Below, in pieces: positions 25,182 to 34,555 of a stretch of DNA of 64,000 nucleotides; position 1 is the first letter of the stretch; each line of letters starts with the position of its first letter. The notes beneath the pieces were generated by a model. It searched no databases, was not told the origin of the DNA, and worked only from the letters and a program-made list of their open reading frames with translations. The position numbers were made by a program, and so were the translations under genes. The stretch is from Mucilaginibacter psychrotolerans (GTDB taxonomy: Bacteria; Bacteroidota; Bacteroidia; Sphingobacteriales; Sphingobacteriaceae), in contig NZ_SOZE01000003.1 in assembly GCF_004519315.1 (NCBI RefSeq), positions 1 to 64,000 on the forward strand. Reading direction: 5' to 3'.

Positions 25182-25895
25182 TTACTGCCGGGCTCCTCCT
25201 TCTGTCGTTTTATTTGCCTTTAGGAAATTCTTATTATAAATTTTTATTGCCTTTAGGTAGTTTTTCTTTTCAATTGCCTTTAAAGCATCATCATCGCCTG
25301 CTACCATAGCGGTTACATTTTCGGCACTAAGTTTAACAATGGGGCCATCGCCTTTTTGGATGGCAACTACGGTTACATGCGAAAAATCGCCACCCTCGCG
25401 TGCGCTCAAAAAGGAGAATACATTGATTCTTGCGCCCCCAATTACTTTAAACATCCAGCAGCTGTCTTTTGCTATACCGTTTGCCGTGTAGGTTAATTTA
25501 TTAAAAGGTACTATACCATCTCTGGAAATACTGATGGTTTCCCCGGGGTAAATGCGTTGCTTGCGCAGCGAATCTTTTTTGGGTAGTTTTTTGTCCTCAA
25601 ACAGCAGGTAGTTTTGGTGGCGTATCGTATCCAGATAAATCTTTGAGTAAACCTCTTTTGTGGTACTATCTTTCAACCTTACCTTAAAGTCGTATTTAAA
25701 GTTATCGGGGATGTAATCGTAATACCTGCCCATCATTGCCATGTTCATCTGCATCTGAATTTGCATCTGCGTTTGCAAGTATTGGTTTGCGAACATACGG
25801 TTCAGGTCTGCCCGAAAGGCTGGTGGTTGCGCTTTTAAGCTGATAGTCAACAGGATAAATACCGCTAGTAAGGTTAGGCTTTGGTGAGTTTTCAT
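25182..25895 (-). CDS. Secreted protein of unknown function
   Basis: I do not recognise this 237-residue protein. The start is taken at the ATG 25893-25895; an in-frame TTG lies immediately before it. A signal peptide (LLAVFILLTISLKAQ) targets it to the periplasm. Residues about 35-55 are very rich in Q and M (QTQMQIQMQMNMAMM), followed by a beta-rich region with LFEDKKLPKKDSL and a C-terminal helix with repeated lysines. It is translated just before the Crp-like regulator (3-nt gap), so its level could be tied to that gene. The Q/M-rich stretch is unusual. Confidence 0.72.
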   Translation of the reverse strand: MKTHQSLTLLAVFILLTISLKAQPPAFRADLNRMFANQYLQTQMQIQMQMNMAMMGRYYDYIPDNFKYDFKVRLKDSTTKEVYSKIYLDTIRHQNYLLFEDKKLPKKDSLRKQRIYPGETISISRDGIVPFNKLTYTANGIAKDSCWMFKVIGGARINVFSFLSAREGGDFSHVTVVAIQKGDGPIVKLSAENVTAMVAGDDDALKAIEKKNYLKAIKIYNKNFLKANKTTEGGARQ

Positions 25896-26086
25896 CAATT
25901 ATTCTTTTGCCTAAATATAATTATACCGGCAAATAATCAATGCAGGTAAACACAATTTATCAGTACGACATATAACGCGGGGTAGGTGCCCTTCTTTAGC
26001 AAGTGGACGGAATAGGCTTATGCCGATTTTTGGGGGCTTCGTTGGGTTCGGTGCAAGGAAAGCACTTTAGCTGTTCAATGGCTCTT

Positions 26087-26125
26087 AATTCGTGCAATTC
26101 GAATAAATTAGCAAAAATTCGTGTC
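26087..26125. repeat. Short dispersed repeat of AATTCGTG words
   Basis: AATTCGTGCAATTCG (26087-26101) is followed after a short spacer by AATTCGTGTC (26116-26125). Such phrases recur between genes in Bacteroidota. The rest of the 289-bp gap down to 25895 shows no further structure except the terminator. Confidence 0.5.
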
Positions 26126-26130
26126 AATAA

Positions 26131-26158
26131 AAAAGCACCACCTTACGGCAGTGCTTTT
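26131..26158 (-). terminator. Terminator of the arginine decarboxylase gene
   Basis: AAAAGCAC (26131-26138) pairs with GTGCTTTT (26151-26158). The A- and T-rich ends make it usable in both directions. It lies 27 nt past the arginine decarboxylase stop. Confidence 0.75.
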
Positions 26159-26184
26159 ACTTATGTTAGAAAGAAAACTATTGC

Positions 26185-27579
26185 TTAGGTGGTGTAGCCC
26201 AGTATCTTCAATACCTGCTTGCTGTTTTGCTCCTCGCCGAAAACCTCGAAGTTGAAGGTTTCGTCGCGGTTGCGGCGAATGATCACATGCTTGGGCGATG
26301 GCAACAGGCAATGGTGTATGCCGCCGTAGCCGCTCAGTACTTCCTGATAGGCGCCGGTGTTAAAGAAGCCCAGGTATTGCACCTTACGGGTCTTCGGCAT
26401 AAATACACTGTTCATATGCGCTTCCTGGTTGTAGTAGTCCTGCCCGTCGCAAGTGATACCGCCGAGGTTTACACGTTCGTACTCGCTATCCCAGTTGTTA
26501 ACCGGCAACAGGATGTACTTTTGGTTCAATGCCCAAACATCGGGCAGGTTGGTAATAAAGCTGCCATCCAGCATCAGCCAGCGTTCGCGGTCGTTCTGCT
26601 GCTTGCGGCCCAATACTTTATATAAAATGCCCGAAGCTTCTGCCACGGTGTACTTGCCAAATTCGGTAATGATATCCGGCTCCATGGTATCGTGCTCGGC
26701 ACAGATCTCTTTTATACGGCTCACGATCTCATTGATCATGTACTCGTAATCGAAATCGAACACCAGCGAATCTTTGAAAGGCATACCGCCGCCAATATCC
26801 AGCGTATCCAAAGCAGGGTTTACCTTTTTAAATTTGCAATACAGCGTAACGTATTTCTCCAGCTCGTTCCAGTAGTATGGGGTATCAGATATGCCCGAGT
26901 TGATGAAAAAGTGCAGCAGTTTTACCTGGAAGTTGGGGTTATCCTCAATTTTGTTGTGATAAAAATCAATCACATCCTCCATACGCACACCCAGGCGCGA
27001 GGTGTAGAACTGCGAATCGGGCTGCTCCTCGGCAGCTATGCGGATGCCCAGGTTGCAGGGGGTGGCTATGTCAATCTCGTCATCGTACAGGTTGAACTCT
27101 TCTTTATTATCCAGCACTGGGATAATATTGGTGAAGCCATCGTGCAACATATCTATGATGTACTGCTTGTACTGGAAGGTTTTGAAGCCGTTGCAAATCA
27201 CGGTTACGTCCTTATTTAGCGCGCCTTTTTTCTCCAGCGCATCTATCATTGGCATATCAAAGGCCGATGAGGTCTCCAGGTGGATCCCGTTCTTCAGCGC
27301 TTCTTCTACAATGTGCTTAAAGTGTGAGCTTTTGGTGCAATAGCAATATTTATAGCTGCCGCGGTAATCATTTTTAATGATTGCCTGCTGGAAAAGTAGT
27401 TTGGCCTGCTGTATCTTTTTAGTGATCATGGGCAAATAAGTGAAGCGTAGGGGGGTGCCATACGTTTCAATCATCTCCATTAAATTAAGGTCTTGAAAGT
27501 AAAGTTCGTCCTCTATGATCTCGAAACCATCCTGAGGGAACCCAACGCTTAAGTCAAGAAATTCCTGGTAACTCTGCAT
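26185..27579 (-). CDS. speA: Biosynthetic arginine decarboxylase, Bacteroidota short form
   Basis: The 464-residue PLP enzyme of fold type III has the Schiff-base lysine in YCYCTKSSH near residue 82. The phosphate-binding glycines are in DIGGGMPF near 265, and DGSFITNLPD and FFNTGAYQE mark the C-terminal beta domain. It makes agmatine from arginine for polyamine synthesis in the cytoplasm. It is shorter than the 630-residue E. coli SpeA, as expected for this phylum. It stands as a single-gene unit with its own terminator. Diaminopimelate decarboxylase is the main alternative, but the length and SSAFD region favour arginine decarboxylase. Confidence 0.87.
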   Translation of the reverse strand: MQSYQEFLDLSVGFPQDGFEIIEDELYFQDLNLMEMIETYGTPLRFTYLPMITKKIQQAKLLFQQAIIKNDYRGSYKYCYCTKSSHFKHIVEEALKNGIHLETSSAFDMPMIDALEKKGALNKDVTVICNGFKTFQYKQYIIDMLHDGFTNIIPVLDNKEEFNLYDDEIDIATPCNLGIRIAAEEQPDSQFYTSRLGVRMEDVIDFYHNKIEDNPNFQVKLLHFFINSGISDTPYYWNELEKYVTLYCKFKKVNPALDTLDIGGGMPFKDSLVFDFDYEYMINEIVSRIKEICAEHDTMEPDIITEFGKYTVAEASGILYKVLGRKQQNDRERWLMLDGSFITNLPDVWALNQKYILLPVNNWDSEYERVNLGGITCDGQDYYNQEAHMNSVFMPKTRKVQYLGFFNTGAYQEVLSGYGGIHHCLLPSPKHVIIRRNRDETFNFEVFGEEQNSKQVLKILGYTT

Positions 27580-27773
27580 CTATTAAAATTTTGGCAAAAA
27601 TGTAATTTTAAAACGGATTTTTTTCGAAAATGTTAGGGTATTTTATGGGTGGATTGTAATTTGTTTGTGTAGGTTAAGATAAGGTTAGGGATTTGTTTAG
27701 TAAAAGTATCGAAGCGTACGGGGGGTGATATTTTGTTGTCGGAGGAATGGTATCGGCGCTTATTCAAAACCGC

Positions 27774-29012
27774 TTATTGATCGGCTGTTTTTAATTCATC
27801 TTTTGGCCTGCAAATCCATAAGATGGGAATTAACAGAATGGTGGCTACAGGAAGTATACGGACGTATAACAGCACTTCAAAGGCATACCCTGATATAACA
27901 TCCCGGCCAATAAGTGGCGAAAAATTCACGCCTATCACGAAAATGACTATCCATAAAGGGATACTCACTTTTTGTTTAATCATATTCCAATTGATCATAA
28001 CGTAATACGACAAATACACCAATGCAGGGATAATATAAACAAATGCATATTGCTGTTGGTGAGGGTATAATAACGGCACGGCAATGAAAATATAACTCAT
28101 TTCCCAAAATTGGCGAATGGTGCTTTTTACAGCCTTAAAAGGAAAAGTTCTCAAAAACGCAAAAGTTAGCAGGACAAAAAATAGCCTTACCACATTTAAA
28201 ATTAACGAAACCTGATGGAATGGAAGATTTACGAAGTTTCTCTTAAAGGTTAACACTCCCGTGGTATCCATTAAGTAAACAGGTATCAGCGCAACCAGGC
28301 TATTGGGCCCATCTTCTGCTTCAATGGTCCATTCTTTATTTCCCGGATTAATGAGGGTAAACCAGTTGTGTATTAAATCTAAATTTCGTTGCCACCCTAA
28401 ATACAACGCGGGTAAAAAAAGAAAAACCAAATAAAATACGCAGCATGAAACCGCTGCTTTTACCTTATTGCGATATAATAAATAAAATACAAAGGCTAAA
28501 GGCAATAGTTTTATGTTGATGGCTAGGGCAAGTAATGCTGAGCCAAGGATATACCGATCGCGCCTGATCAATTGAATACTTTCTAACGTAGCCCATAATA
28601 TAAAAATAGTCATTTGAACATAACCAATATCAACTAAGATAAAACGAAGGGACAGGAACAAGGATATGATGAACCATAGCTGCATCTGTTTTTTAGAAAG
28701 TTGTGACGTATCAAAATAAACGATAACCAGTATCCAAATCCGATAAAGTAAAAAGTAGGAGAACCCAATCCATAAAAGTTGAGAAATGATGATAGGAAGG
28801 CCCGAAAACGGCGCTAATAATAATGCACACAACGGGCTATAGTAGTATTGGAGATCTTGTGCAAAAGGTGGCGTATAAATGTTTTTGCCTTGAATTATTT
28901 TACTGCCGGCATCTACAAATACCTCAAAATCATGCGCGTTACGTGCACTTGTATATGCATAGAAAATAGCGGCGACAATCAGGGCAATTTTAAAGTATCT
29001 ATTAATAACCAT
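27774..29012 (-). CDS. GT87-family membrane glycosyltransferase (DUF2029)
   Basis: The 412-residue protein has about ten hydrophobic helices and a long periplasmic loop after the first, with HDFEVFVDAGSKIIQGKNIYTPP. This NDFxxY-like region ahead of YYSPLCALLLAPF is typical for polyprenol-phosphate-sugar-dependent GT87 mannosyltransferases. It probably adds a sugar on the outer face of the inner membrane. Acceptor and sugar are unknown. It is isolated: the nearest glycan genes lie at 39.8 kb. Codons are more A+T rich than in most neighbours. Confidence 0.78.
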   Translation of the reverse strand: MVINRYFKIALIVAAIFYAYTSARNAHDFEVFVDAGSKIIQGKNIYTPPFAQDLQYYYSPLCALLLAPFSGLPIIISQLLWIGFSYFLLYRIWILVIVYFDTSQLSKKQMQLWFIISLFLSLRFILVDIGYVQMTIFILWATLESIQLIRRDRYILGSALLALAINIKLLPLAFVFYLLYRNKVKAAVSCCVFYLVFLFLPALYLGWQRNLDLIHNWFTLINPGNKEWTIEAEDGPNSLVALIPVYLMDTTGVLTFKRNFVNLPFHQVSLILNVVRLFFVLLTFAFLRTFPFKAVKSTIRQFWEMSYIFIAVPLLYPHQQQYAFVYIIPALVYLSYYVMINWNMIKQKVSIPLWIVIFVIGVNFSPLIGRDVISGYAFEVLLYVRILPVATILLIPILWICRPKDELKTADQ

Positions 29013-29071
29013 AGCATTATTTTAACGGCGAGGATAAATTTTTATGAGCATAACTATAGCCGTGTTTCATA

Positions 29072-29275
29072 TTAGTTAAGTCCATCAATGCCAAAACGGA
29101 ATTTTCCTTTCGGCGTGCTTTGTGCGAAGCTGTTTACGCCGATGAACAATAATGCAACGGTAAACGCCGCAGCCAGAAGTTTTTGTGCTGATTTCAGAAT
29201 ATTGATAATTCGTTTTGATTTTAGCTGAAACGAAAATATTTTCCTATGAATATTTGTGGGGTGGATATTTAACAA
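29072..29275 (-). pseudogene. Probable N-terminal remnant of an outer membrane protein gene
   Basis: The frame encodes 67 residues ending STPKGKFRFGIDGLN. A clear signal peptide (KLLAAAFTVALLFIGVNSFAQ) is followed by KGKFRFGI, which is how many Bacteroidota beta-barrel proteins begin, and then it stops. The natural start would be expected just before NILKSAQ, where ATC stands instead of ATG, so an upstream ATG must be used. A truncated, start-damaged gene explains this better than a small functional protein, but a short secreted peptide is not excluded. Confidence 0.5.
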
Positions 29276-29278
29276 AGT

Positions 29279-29431
29279 TTAACAAAGGGCCTTGCCCTTG
29301 TTAACGCCATATTTCTCCAGCAGTTTTTCGAAAATCATGGCTACCAGCATAGATAAAAAGATGACCTACATCAGGGTTTCGCTAGTGCTAAGCGAACCAG
29401 CATAAAATAGAATCGGCGCATTTCGTTCTAC
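29279..29431 (-). pseudogene. C-terminal remnant of a membrane protein gene
   Basis: A minus-strand frame opens after a stop at 29432-29434 and reads ERNAPILFYAGSLSTSETLM, one TAG (29366-29368), then VIFLSMLVAMIFEKLLEKYG and a basic tail before TAA at 29279-29281. It reads as a hydrophobic helix with a charged end. One nonsense change (CAG to TAG would explain it) and no start point to a relic. The family is not recognised. A hairpin around GGGCCTTGCCC (29288-29298) sits at its 3' end. Confidence 0.4.
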
Positions 29432-29557
29432 TTACATAAAAATTTGTAAATTCTAGAGCCTGGTGTGCTGTGAAAAAACTGGATATTTAGGAAACGTTTG
29501 TCCAATAACGGCATTGCCAATCGTCATTGGGTTTTTAAACATAAAACTAAAAGCATC

Positions 29558-29908
29558 ATGAAAGATTTCCTTCTTGTTTACCGGAGCAACTTTTCGCCCG
29601 TACCAACCTCATCTCCCGAAGAAATGCAGGCAATGACCAAAAAATGGATGGACTGGATAGGCAGCGTAGCCGCCCAAAACAAACTGACAGACCGCGGCAA
29701 CCGCCTCAATGCCGAAGCGCGGGTAGTAAAACCCGGCCATGTGGTGACCGATGGCCCCTATATGGAAATAAAGGAAGCCATTGCGGGTTACTCTATCATC
29801 AAAACCGAAACCATTGAAGAGGCTACAGAAATTGCCAAAGGCTGCCCCATTTTTTTGGTGGGAGGCAGCGTAGAGGTACGTGAGATTGGCGTGATCATGG
29901 TATCGTAA
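29558..29908 (+). CDS. YCII/DGPF-domain protein paired with an ECF sigma factor
   Basis: The ATG at 29558-29560 gives a 116-residue YCII-fold protein beginning MKDFLLVYRSN; upstream in-frame ATGs add only non-conserved residues. The family signature is DGPYMEIKEAIAGY near residue 62, here DGPY where most have DGPF. Proteins of this type are the standard gene partner of ECF42 sigma factors and are thought to be targets or enzymes under their control; their reaction is not known. The sigma factor gene lies 154 nt downstream, after a palindromic repeat. Confidence 0.88.
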   Translation: MKDFLLVYRSNFSPVPTSSPEEMQAMTKKWMDWIGSVAAQNKLTDRGNRLNAEARVVKPGHVVTDGPYMEIKEAIAGYSIIKTETIEEATEIAKGCPIFLVGGSVEVREIGVIMVS

Positions 29909-29927
29909 TCGTCTGAACCGGGATTTG

Positions 29928-30052
29928 TCTGAATCAGAATCACAGAATTTCAAAATTGCAGGATGCAGATAGTAACGGCCTTACGATTAATTTTCTCCCA
30001 AGTGCCTTTATTTATATTCTGTTAATTCTAAAATTCTGTAAATTCTGATTCT
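29928..30052. repeat. Imperfect copy of the GAATCAGAAT palindrome
   Basis: The left arm (from 29928, CTGAATCAGAATCACAGAAT) and the right arm (to 30052, with ACAGAATTT and GAATCAGAAT on the opposite strand) form an imperfect inverted repeat. The words match those of the perfect element at 4991-5097. It fills the gap between the DGPF and sigma factor genes. Confidence 0.7.
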
Positions 30053-30062
30053 AATATTACCT

Positions 30063-31295
30063 ATGCAACAACAAGAACTCATACCACACCTGTTCCGCAC
30101 CGAGTACCGCAAAATAACGGCGGTATTGTGCAAGCTTTTCGGCATAGATAAGATAGAGGTAGCTGAAGATATTGCCAGCGACACCTTCCTGCACGCCTCA
30201 GAACTGTGGGGCCTGCGCGGCCTGCCCGAAAACCCGGTAGCCTGGCTGTACACGGTGGCCAAAAACAAAGCCAAAGATCGCCTTAAGCGCGATACGCTTT
30301 ATCATAACAAAATCGTGCAGCAAATGCAGCTTTCAACATCGGAATTGCAGGAGCCCGATATTGACCTGTCCGACCAGAATATCAAAGATAGCCAGCTGCA
30401 GATGATGTTTGCCATTTGCCATCCTGCCATACCGCCCGAGGCGCAGATAGGCCTCTCGCTGCGCATACTTTGCGGCTTTGGCATAGATGAAATAGCAGCG
30501 GCCTTCCTAAGCAACAAAGAAACCATCAACAAAAGGCTCCACAGGGCCAAAGAGAAACTGCGCGAACTAAACATAAAAATCGAACTGCCCGGCGAAACCG
30601 AGATAAACCAGCGACTGGATACCGTTCTGGCTACACTTTACCTGCTTTTTAATGAGGGATACTATTCGCAGGCCCGCGACATAACCATGCGGAAGGATGT
30701 ATCATTGGAAGCCATCCGACTCACCCACTTACTCACCGGCGACAGGGCAACCAACAAGCCCCCAGTACACGCCCTCCTGGCACTTATGAGCTTCCACGCC
30801 TCGCGGTTTGAAGCGCGACTAGGCCAAAATGGCGAAACGGTGCTCTATGACGACCAGGACGAGAACCTTTGGGATACCGACCTGGTAAAGCAAGGAAAAT
30901 ATTTTATGCAGTTGAGCTGGGAGGGAGGTACCATCAGTAAATACCATCTGGAGGCTGGCATAGCCTACTGGCACACCATCAAAGCCGATAGTGTCGAAAA
31001 ATGGGAAAGCATATTGCAGTTTTATAATCAGTTACTGATTATTCAGTACTCACCCATGGCGGCACTCAACCGCACCTATGCGCTAGCCAAAGCCAACGGT
31101 AAACAGGAAGCTATAGCAGAAGCCGAGAAACTGGGCCTAAGCGGCAACCATTTGTATCACTCGCTGCTGGGCGAATTGTATATAGATGTGGATAATAGCA
31201 AAGCGGTGGAGCATCTAAACATTGCGCTGAAGTTAGCAAAATCGAAAGCGGATAGAGAAGTGATGGAGAGGAAGATTGCAGGGATAAAAACATAG
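30063..31295 (+). CDS. ECF42-type RNA polymerase sigma factor with C-terminal extension
   Basis: The 410-residue protein has sigma region 2 near 10-85 (VAEDIASDTFLHASELW, PVAWLYTVAKNKAKD) and region 4 near 130-180 (FGIDEIAAAFLSNKETINKRL). A long helical C-terminal part, starting with TLYLLFNEGYYS, has TPR-like character. This extension and the DGPF partner define the ECF42 group, in which no anti-sigma factor is found and the extension itself is needed for activity. None is seen here either. The target promoter is probably that of the DGPF gene. Confidence 0.92.
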   Translation: MQQQELIPHLFRTEYRKITAVLCKLFGIDKIEVAEDIASDTFLHASELWGLRGLPENPVAWLYTVAKNKAKDRLKRDTLYHNKIVQQMQLSTSELQEPDIDLSDQNIKDSQLQMMFAICHPAIPPEAQIGLSLRILCGFGIDEIAAAFLSNKETINKRLHRAKEKLRELNIKIELPGETEINQRLDTVLATLYLLFNEGYYSQARDITMRKDVSLEAIRLTHLLTGDRATNKPPVHALLALMSFHASRFEARLGQNGETVLYDDQDENLWDTDLVKQGKYFMQLSWEGGTISKYHLEAGIAYWHTIKADSVEKWESILQFYNQLLIIQYSPMAALNRTYALAKANGKQEAIAEAEKLGLSGNHLYHSLLGELYIDVDNSKAVEHLNIALKLAKSKADREVMERKIAGIKT

Positions 31296-31463
31296 GCCGA
31301 TATTTTGGCTTTTCGTAAAATGCGATTATCTGTAGATAAATGGGGTTTACAATGTCAATTAATCGATTTTTTGGATACGTTACTGCAACCATTGTAATTT
31401 TTAGCTAAAAGTACTATCTTGCAGCGATTACAAGGCGCCCCCCTTATCTTATCGATTGATCGT

Positions 31464-32924
31464 ATGCTTTTCAATTCCCTAGGCTTCGCGCTGTTTTTGC
31501 CCATAGTTTTTGTACTTTATTGGTTTGTTACCAATAAAAACCTCAAGGCGCAAAATTTACTGCTGCTTGCCGCAAGCTATTTCTTTTATTCCTGCTGGGA
31601 TTACCGCTTCCTGTTCTTGCTTATTTTCTCCACTTTCCTTGATTTTTACACAGGGCAGCGCATTTACCGCGCGGTAAAGCCCGCCAGTAAGAAATTTTGG
31701 CTCTACCTAAGCGTAGGGGTAAACCTGGGGCTTTTGGGCGTGTTTAAATACTACAACTTTTTTGTAGATAGCCTTGCCCACAGCTTGTCGGCAGTAGGCG
31801 TAACGGCATCATTCAATACATTGGATGTGATATTGCCGGTAGGTATCTCATTCTATACGTTCCACGGGCTTTCTTACGTTTTCGATATACATAACGGGCG
31901 CACCAAGCCTACCGATAACTTTGTAGATTACTCTGTGTTCGTGAGCTTTTTCCCGTTGCTGGTGGCGGGCCCCATAGAGCGGGCAACCCACCTGCTGCCG
32001 CAAATAGAAAAACCGCGCCGGTTCAGTTACCAGCAGGCGGTAAACGGCATGCGACAAATATTATGGGGGTACTTCAAGAAAGTGGCCATTGCCGATAACT
32101 GTGCCGAATACGCCAATATGATATTCAACAATTCGGGCCATTACCCGGGTAGTGTGCTGCTGCTGGGTGCTGTTTTGTTCAGCATACAAATATACTGCGA
32201 TTTCTCTGGCTATTCAGATATTGCCCTGGGCGTAGCCAGACTGTTCGGTATCGAGCTTTTGCGCAACTTTGCTTTCCCATTCTTCTCGCGCGATATTGCC
32301 GAATTTTGGCGCCGATGGCATATCTCATTATCGTCGTGGTTTAAAGATTACCTGTACATACCCTTGGGCGGCAGCAAAGTAAACACCTGGAAAAGGGTGC
32401 GCAACACGATTATCATTTTCGTAATGAGTGGCCTGTGGCATGGCGCCGCCTGGACCTATATCATCTGGGGGGCCTTAAATGCGCTTTATATCATTCCATC
32501 CATATTAATCAAAAGCAATCGCAATCACCTGGATACAGTTGCACAGGGGCGTTTGCTGCCAAGCCTTAGCGATACCTTTAAAATGCTGGTCACTTTTATG
32601 CTTACTACGCTTGCGCTGGCCGTTTTCCGTTCGGCGGATATGGCGCATGCTTTCAGCTTCATTGGCGGCATTTTCACCAAATCGTTTTTCGTAATCCCAA
32701 CGGGCGAGATGCTAATGGGTGCTTCGGTGAACATTTTAGCCCTACTGGTGGTAGTTACCCTATTTATGGTTGCCGAGTGGCTTGGTCGCGAGAGCTTGTT
32801 TGCCATAGAGCATACCGGCGAAAAATGGCCGAGGCCCTTACGCTGGGCGTTTTATCTTACTATAGTGTTATCAACCCTGTATCTTACGGGCATACCGCAG
32901 CAATTTGTTTATTTTCAGTTTTGA
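31464..32924 (+). CDS. MBOAT-family O-acyltransferase (AlgI-like)
   Basis: The ATG at 31464-31466 gives MLFNSLGFALFLPIVF, the normal family start, and a 486-residue protein with about eleven membrane helices. Family segments are GISFYTFHGLSYVFD, FPLLVAGPIER, FWRRWHISLSSWFKDYLYIPLGGS (written here as one family region) and the catalytic histidine in GLWHGAAW near 345. It would pass an acetyl group across the inner membrane for O-acetylation of an extracellular polysaccharide. The next gene, one base after its stop, is a likely SGNH partner. Confidence 0.9.
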   Translation: MLFNSLGFALFLPIVFVLYWFVTNKNLKAQNLLLLAASYFFYSCWDYRFLFLLIFSTFLDFYTGQRIYRAVKPASKKFWLYLSVGVNLGLLGVFKYYNFFVDSLAHSLSAVGVTASFNTLDVILPVGISFYTFHGLSYVFDIHNGRTKPTDNFVDYSVFVSFFPLLVAGPIERATHLLPQIEKPRRFSYQQAVNGMRQILWGYFKKVAIADNCAEYANMIFNNSGHYPGSVLLLGAVLFSIQIYCDFSGYSDIALGVARLFGIELLRNFAFPFFSRDIAEFWRRWHISLSSWFKDYLYIPLGGSKVNTWKRVRNTIIIFVMSGLWHGAAWTYIIWGALNALYIIPSILIKSNRNHLDTVAQGRLLPSLSDTFKMLVTFMLTTLALAVFRSADMAHAFSFIGGIFTKSFFVIPTGEMLMGASVNILALLVVVTLFMVAEWLGRESLFAIEHTGEKWPRPLRWAFYLTIVLSTLYLTGIPQQFVYFQF

Positions 32925-32925
32925 T

Positions 32926-33873
32926 ATGAAGAAGTTTATCCTGAATATAATCGTTTTTATAGTGCTGCTTACCTTGCTGGTATTCGGCATGAACAGGAAT
33001 TATTTCCCGGCTAAGGCCACGGGCAATGACGGGTACATAGGTGCCATTGTAGATAAGCATGCTTACGCCGATAAAACCAAATCGCCCCGCATTATTTTCT
33101 GTGGCGGGTCTAGCATCGCCTTCGGTATCGATAGCAAGATGATAGAGCAGGCCACCGGCTTACCTGTAGTAAACATGGGAATTAACGGTAGCCTCGGTCT
33201 CGATTTTATATTAAACCAGGCGCGCTACGTTGCCAGGCCGAATGATATCGTAATCGTATCCGTTGAATACAACTTATCTGAAGAGGGGAGTTATAAATTT
33301 AAGCAAGAGGCCGCACGTATATACCCGCCTGCGAGCAACTTTTTCAAACATACTATCAGTCAGCGCATCAACGATTTTTTTGTTTCAGATTTCCAGCATA
33401 ACTTCTTTATCACGTTCTCGCATTTAACCAACCGTAAGTTGCGCGAATTCCCCAAGAACGTAGTTTACTCGCGTAGTTCGTTTAACGAGAATGGCGATGT
33501 GGTGCGCAATTTCGATCCGCACCCCTCGCACGATTTCCTGCAAAAATTTGAGCTTAACCATATACCTAACCCTGATATTGCCCCGCTTAACAGCTTCAAG
33601 TCCTTTGCCGACGAACGCAAAATAAAGGTTTATTTCTTGTTCCCTTCGCTGGATGAGCTTGCCTATAAGCCAAAGAAACATGTGGTTAGCATTATAGCAA
33701 ACGAATATAACGAAGGGATGCATATCCCGAGGCTGAATAAGCCAGAAGATTCAGTTTTCCCGGATAGTCTTTTTTACGACACCGAATACCACCTCGTACC
33801 CGCCGGTAAAAAGATACGTACCCAAAAGATACTGGATTTGCTAAAGGAAAAAGGTATCGTAAAGGTAAAGTAA
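32926..33873 (+). CDS. SGNH-like periplasmic O-acetylation partner (AlgJ/DltD-like)
   Basis: The ATG at 32926-32928 follows the MBOAT stop after a single base. The 315-residue protein has one N-terminal signal anchor (FILNIIVFIVLLTLLVFG). A soluble domain follows, with IFCGGSSIAFGIDS (nucleophile serine block) and VVNMGINGSLGLDF (the glycine/asparagine blocks). The order resembles the SGNH hydrolase-fold proteins that take acetyl groups from MBOAT carriers. A C-terminal DTEYHLVPAGK holds a candidate D-x-x-H pair. It should act in the periplasm on an unknown glycan. Confidence 0.8.
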   Translation: MKKFILNIIVFIVLLTLLVFGMNRNYFPAKATGNDGYIGAIVDKHAYADKTKSPRIIFCGGSSIAFGIDSKMIEQATGLPVVNMGINGSLGLDFILNQARYVARPNDIVIVSVEYNLSEEGSYKFKQEAARIYPPASNFFKHTISQRINDFFVSDFQHNFFITFSHLTNRKLREFPKNVVYSRSSFNENGDVVRNFDPHPSHDFLQKFELNHIPNPDIAPLNSFKSFADERKIKVYFLFPSLDELAYKPKKHVVSIIANEYNEGMHIPRLNKPEDSVFPDSLFYDTEYHLVPAGKKIRTQKILDLLKEKGIVKVK

Positions 33874-33988
33874 ACAGGTACTTGTTTTCACTTTTAAACA
33901 GGCGCTTTCCATACGATAACAAATTGCAGTATTTGGCGGCTGGTATCATTTTTTTTTTGAAATTAGCGGTCTATCGCTTAACGCCAAC

Positions 33989-34555
33989 ATGACCGTCGAA
34001 CTCAAAAATTATATCAGCAGCTATGCTACCTTTCCAGAGGCCGAACTGAGCGATATTGTAAGCCGGTTTAAGGAGCGCAAGGTTGCCAAGAATGATTTCC
34101 TGCTGCGCGAAGGCACTGTTTGCCAGGACTTGGTGTTTGTGCAGGAGGGGTGCCTGCGCTTATATTATGTAGACGATGATGTAGAGATATCCGTATGGTT
34201 TGCTTTCCCCGATTCTTCGGCCATTGATATCTACAGTTTCATCAGCGATAAACCATCTAACTATTTCTTGCAGGCTATTGAAGATAGTACCATCTGGTAC
34301 CTGCCCAAGGCGGAGCTGGAAACATTATATACGCAATTCCCCACCATGCAGGAAATGATGCGCAAGTTTTGGGAGGATGCTGTGCTTAACCTTATCGACC
34401 GCTTTACCGCCCTGCAGCGCGATAGTGCCGAGAAACGCTACCTCGATTTAATGGCCAAGCCGCCGTACCTGCAAAAGATACCACAAAAATACCTGGCATC
34501 GTTCATTGGCGTTACGCCAACGTCGTTAAGCCGTATAAGGAAGGGGATACGCTAA
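33989..34555 (+). CDS. Crp/Fnr-family regulator
   Basis: The 188-residue protein combines a cNMP-type beta-barrel (FLLREGTVCQDLVFVQEGCLRL as the family start, in parts) with a C-terminal helix-turn-helix (YLASFIGVTPTSLSRIRKG). The phosphate-binding motif GExxxxRxA is missing, so it is probably not a classical cAMP receptor. It is a close parallel in layout to the regulator at 24.6 kb. It stands alone, 155 nt upstream of the kinase operon. A link to the cyclase at 38.6 kb is tempting but the binding site does not support it. Confidence 0.88.
   Translation: MTVELKNYISSYATFPEAELSDIVSRFKERKVAKNDFLLREGTVCQDLVFVQEGCLRLYYVDDDVEISVWFAFPDSSAIDIYSFISDKPSNYFLQAIEDSTIWYLPKAELETLYTQFPTMQEMMRKFWEDAVLNLIDRFTALQRDSAEKRYLDLMAKPPYLQKIPQKYLASFIGVTPTSLSRIRKGIR

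Noticed and set aside
30063..31295. An anti-sigma factor gene for the ECF sigma factor
   Set aside because: None is encoded on either side; the long C-terminal extension is the normal substitute in the ECF42 group.
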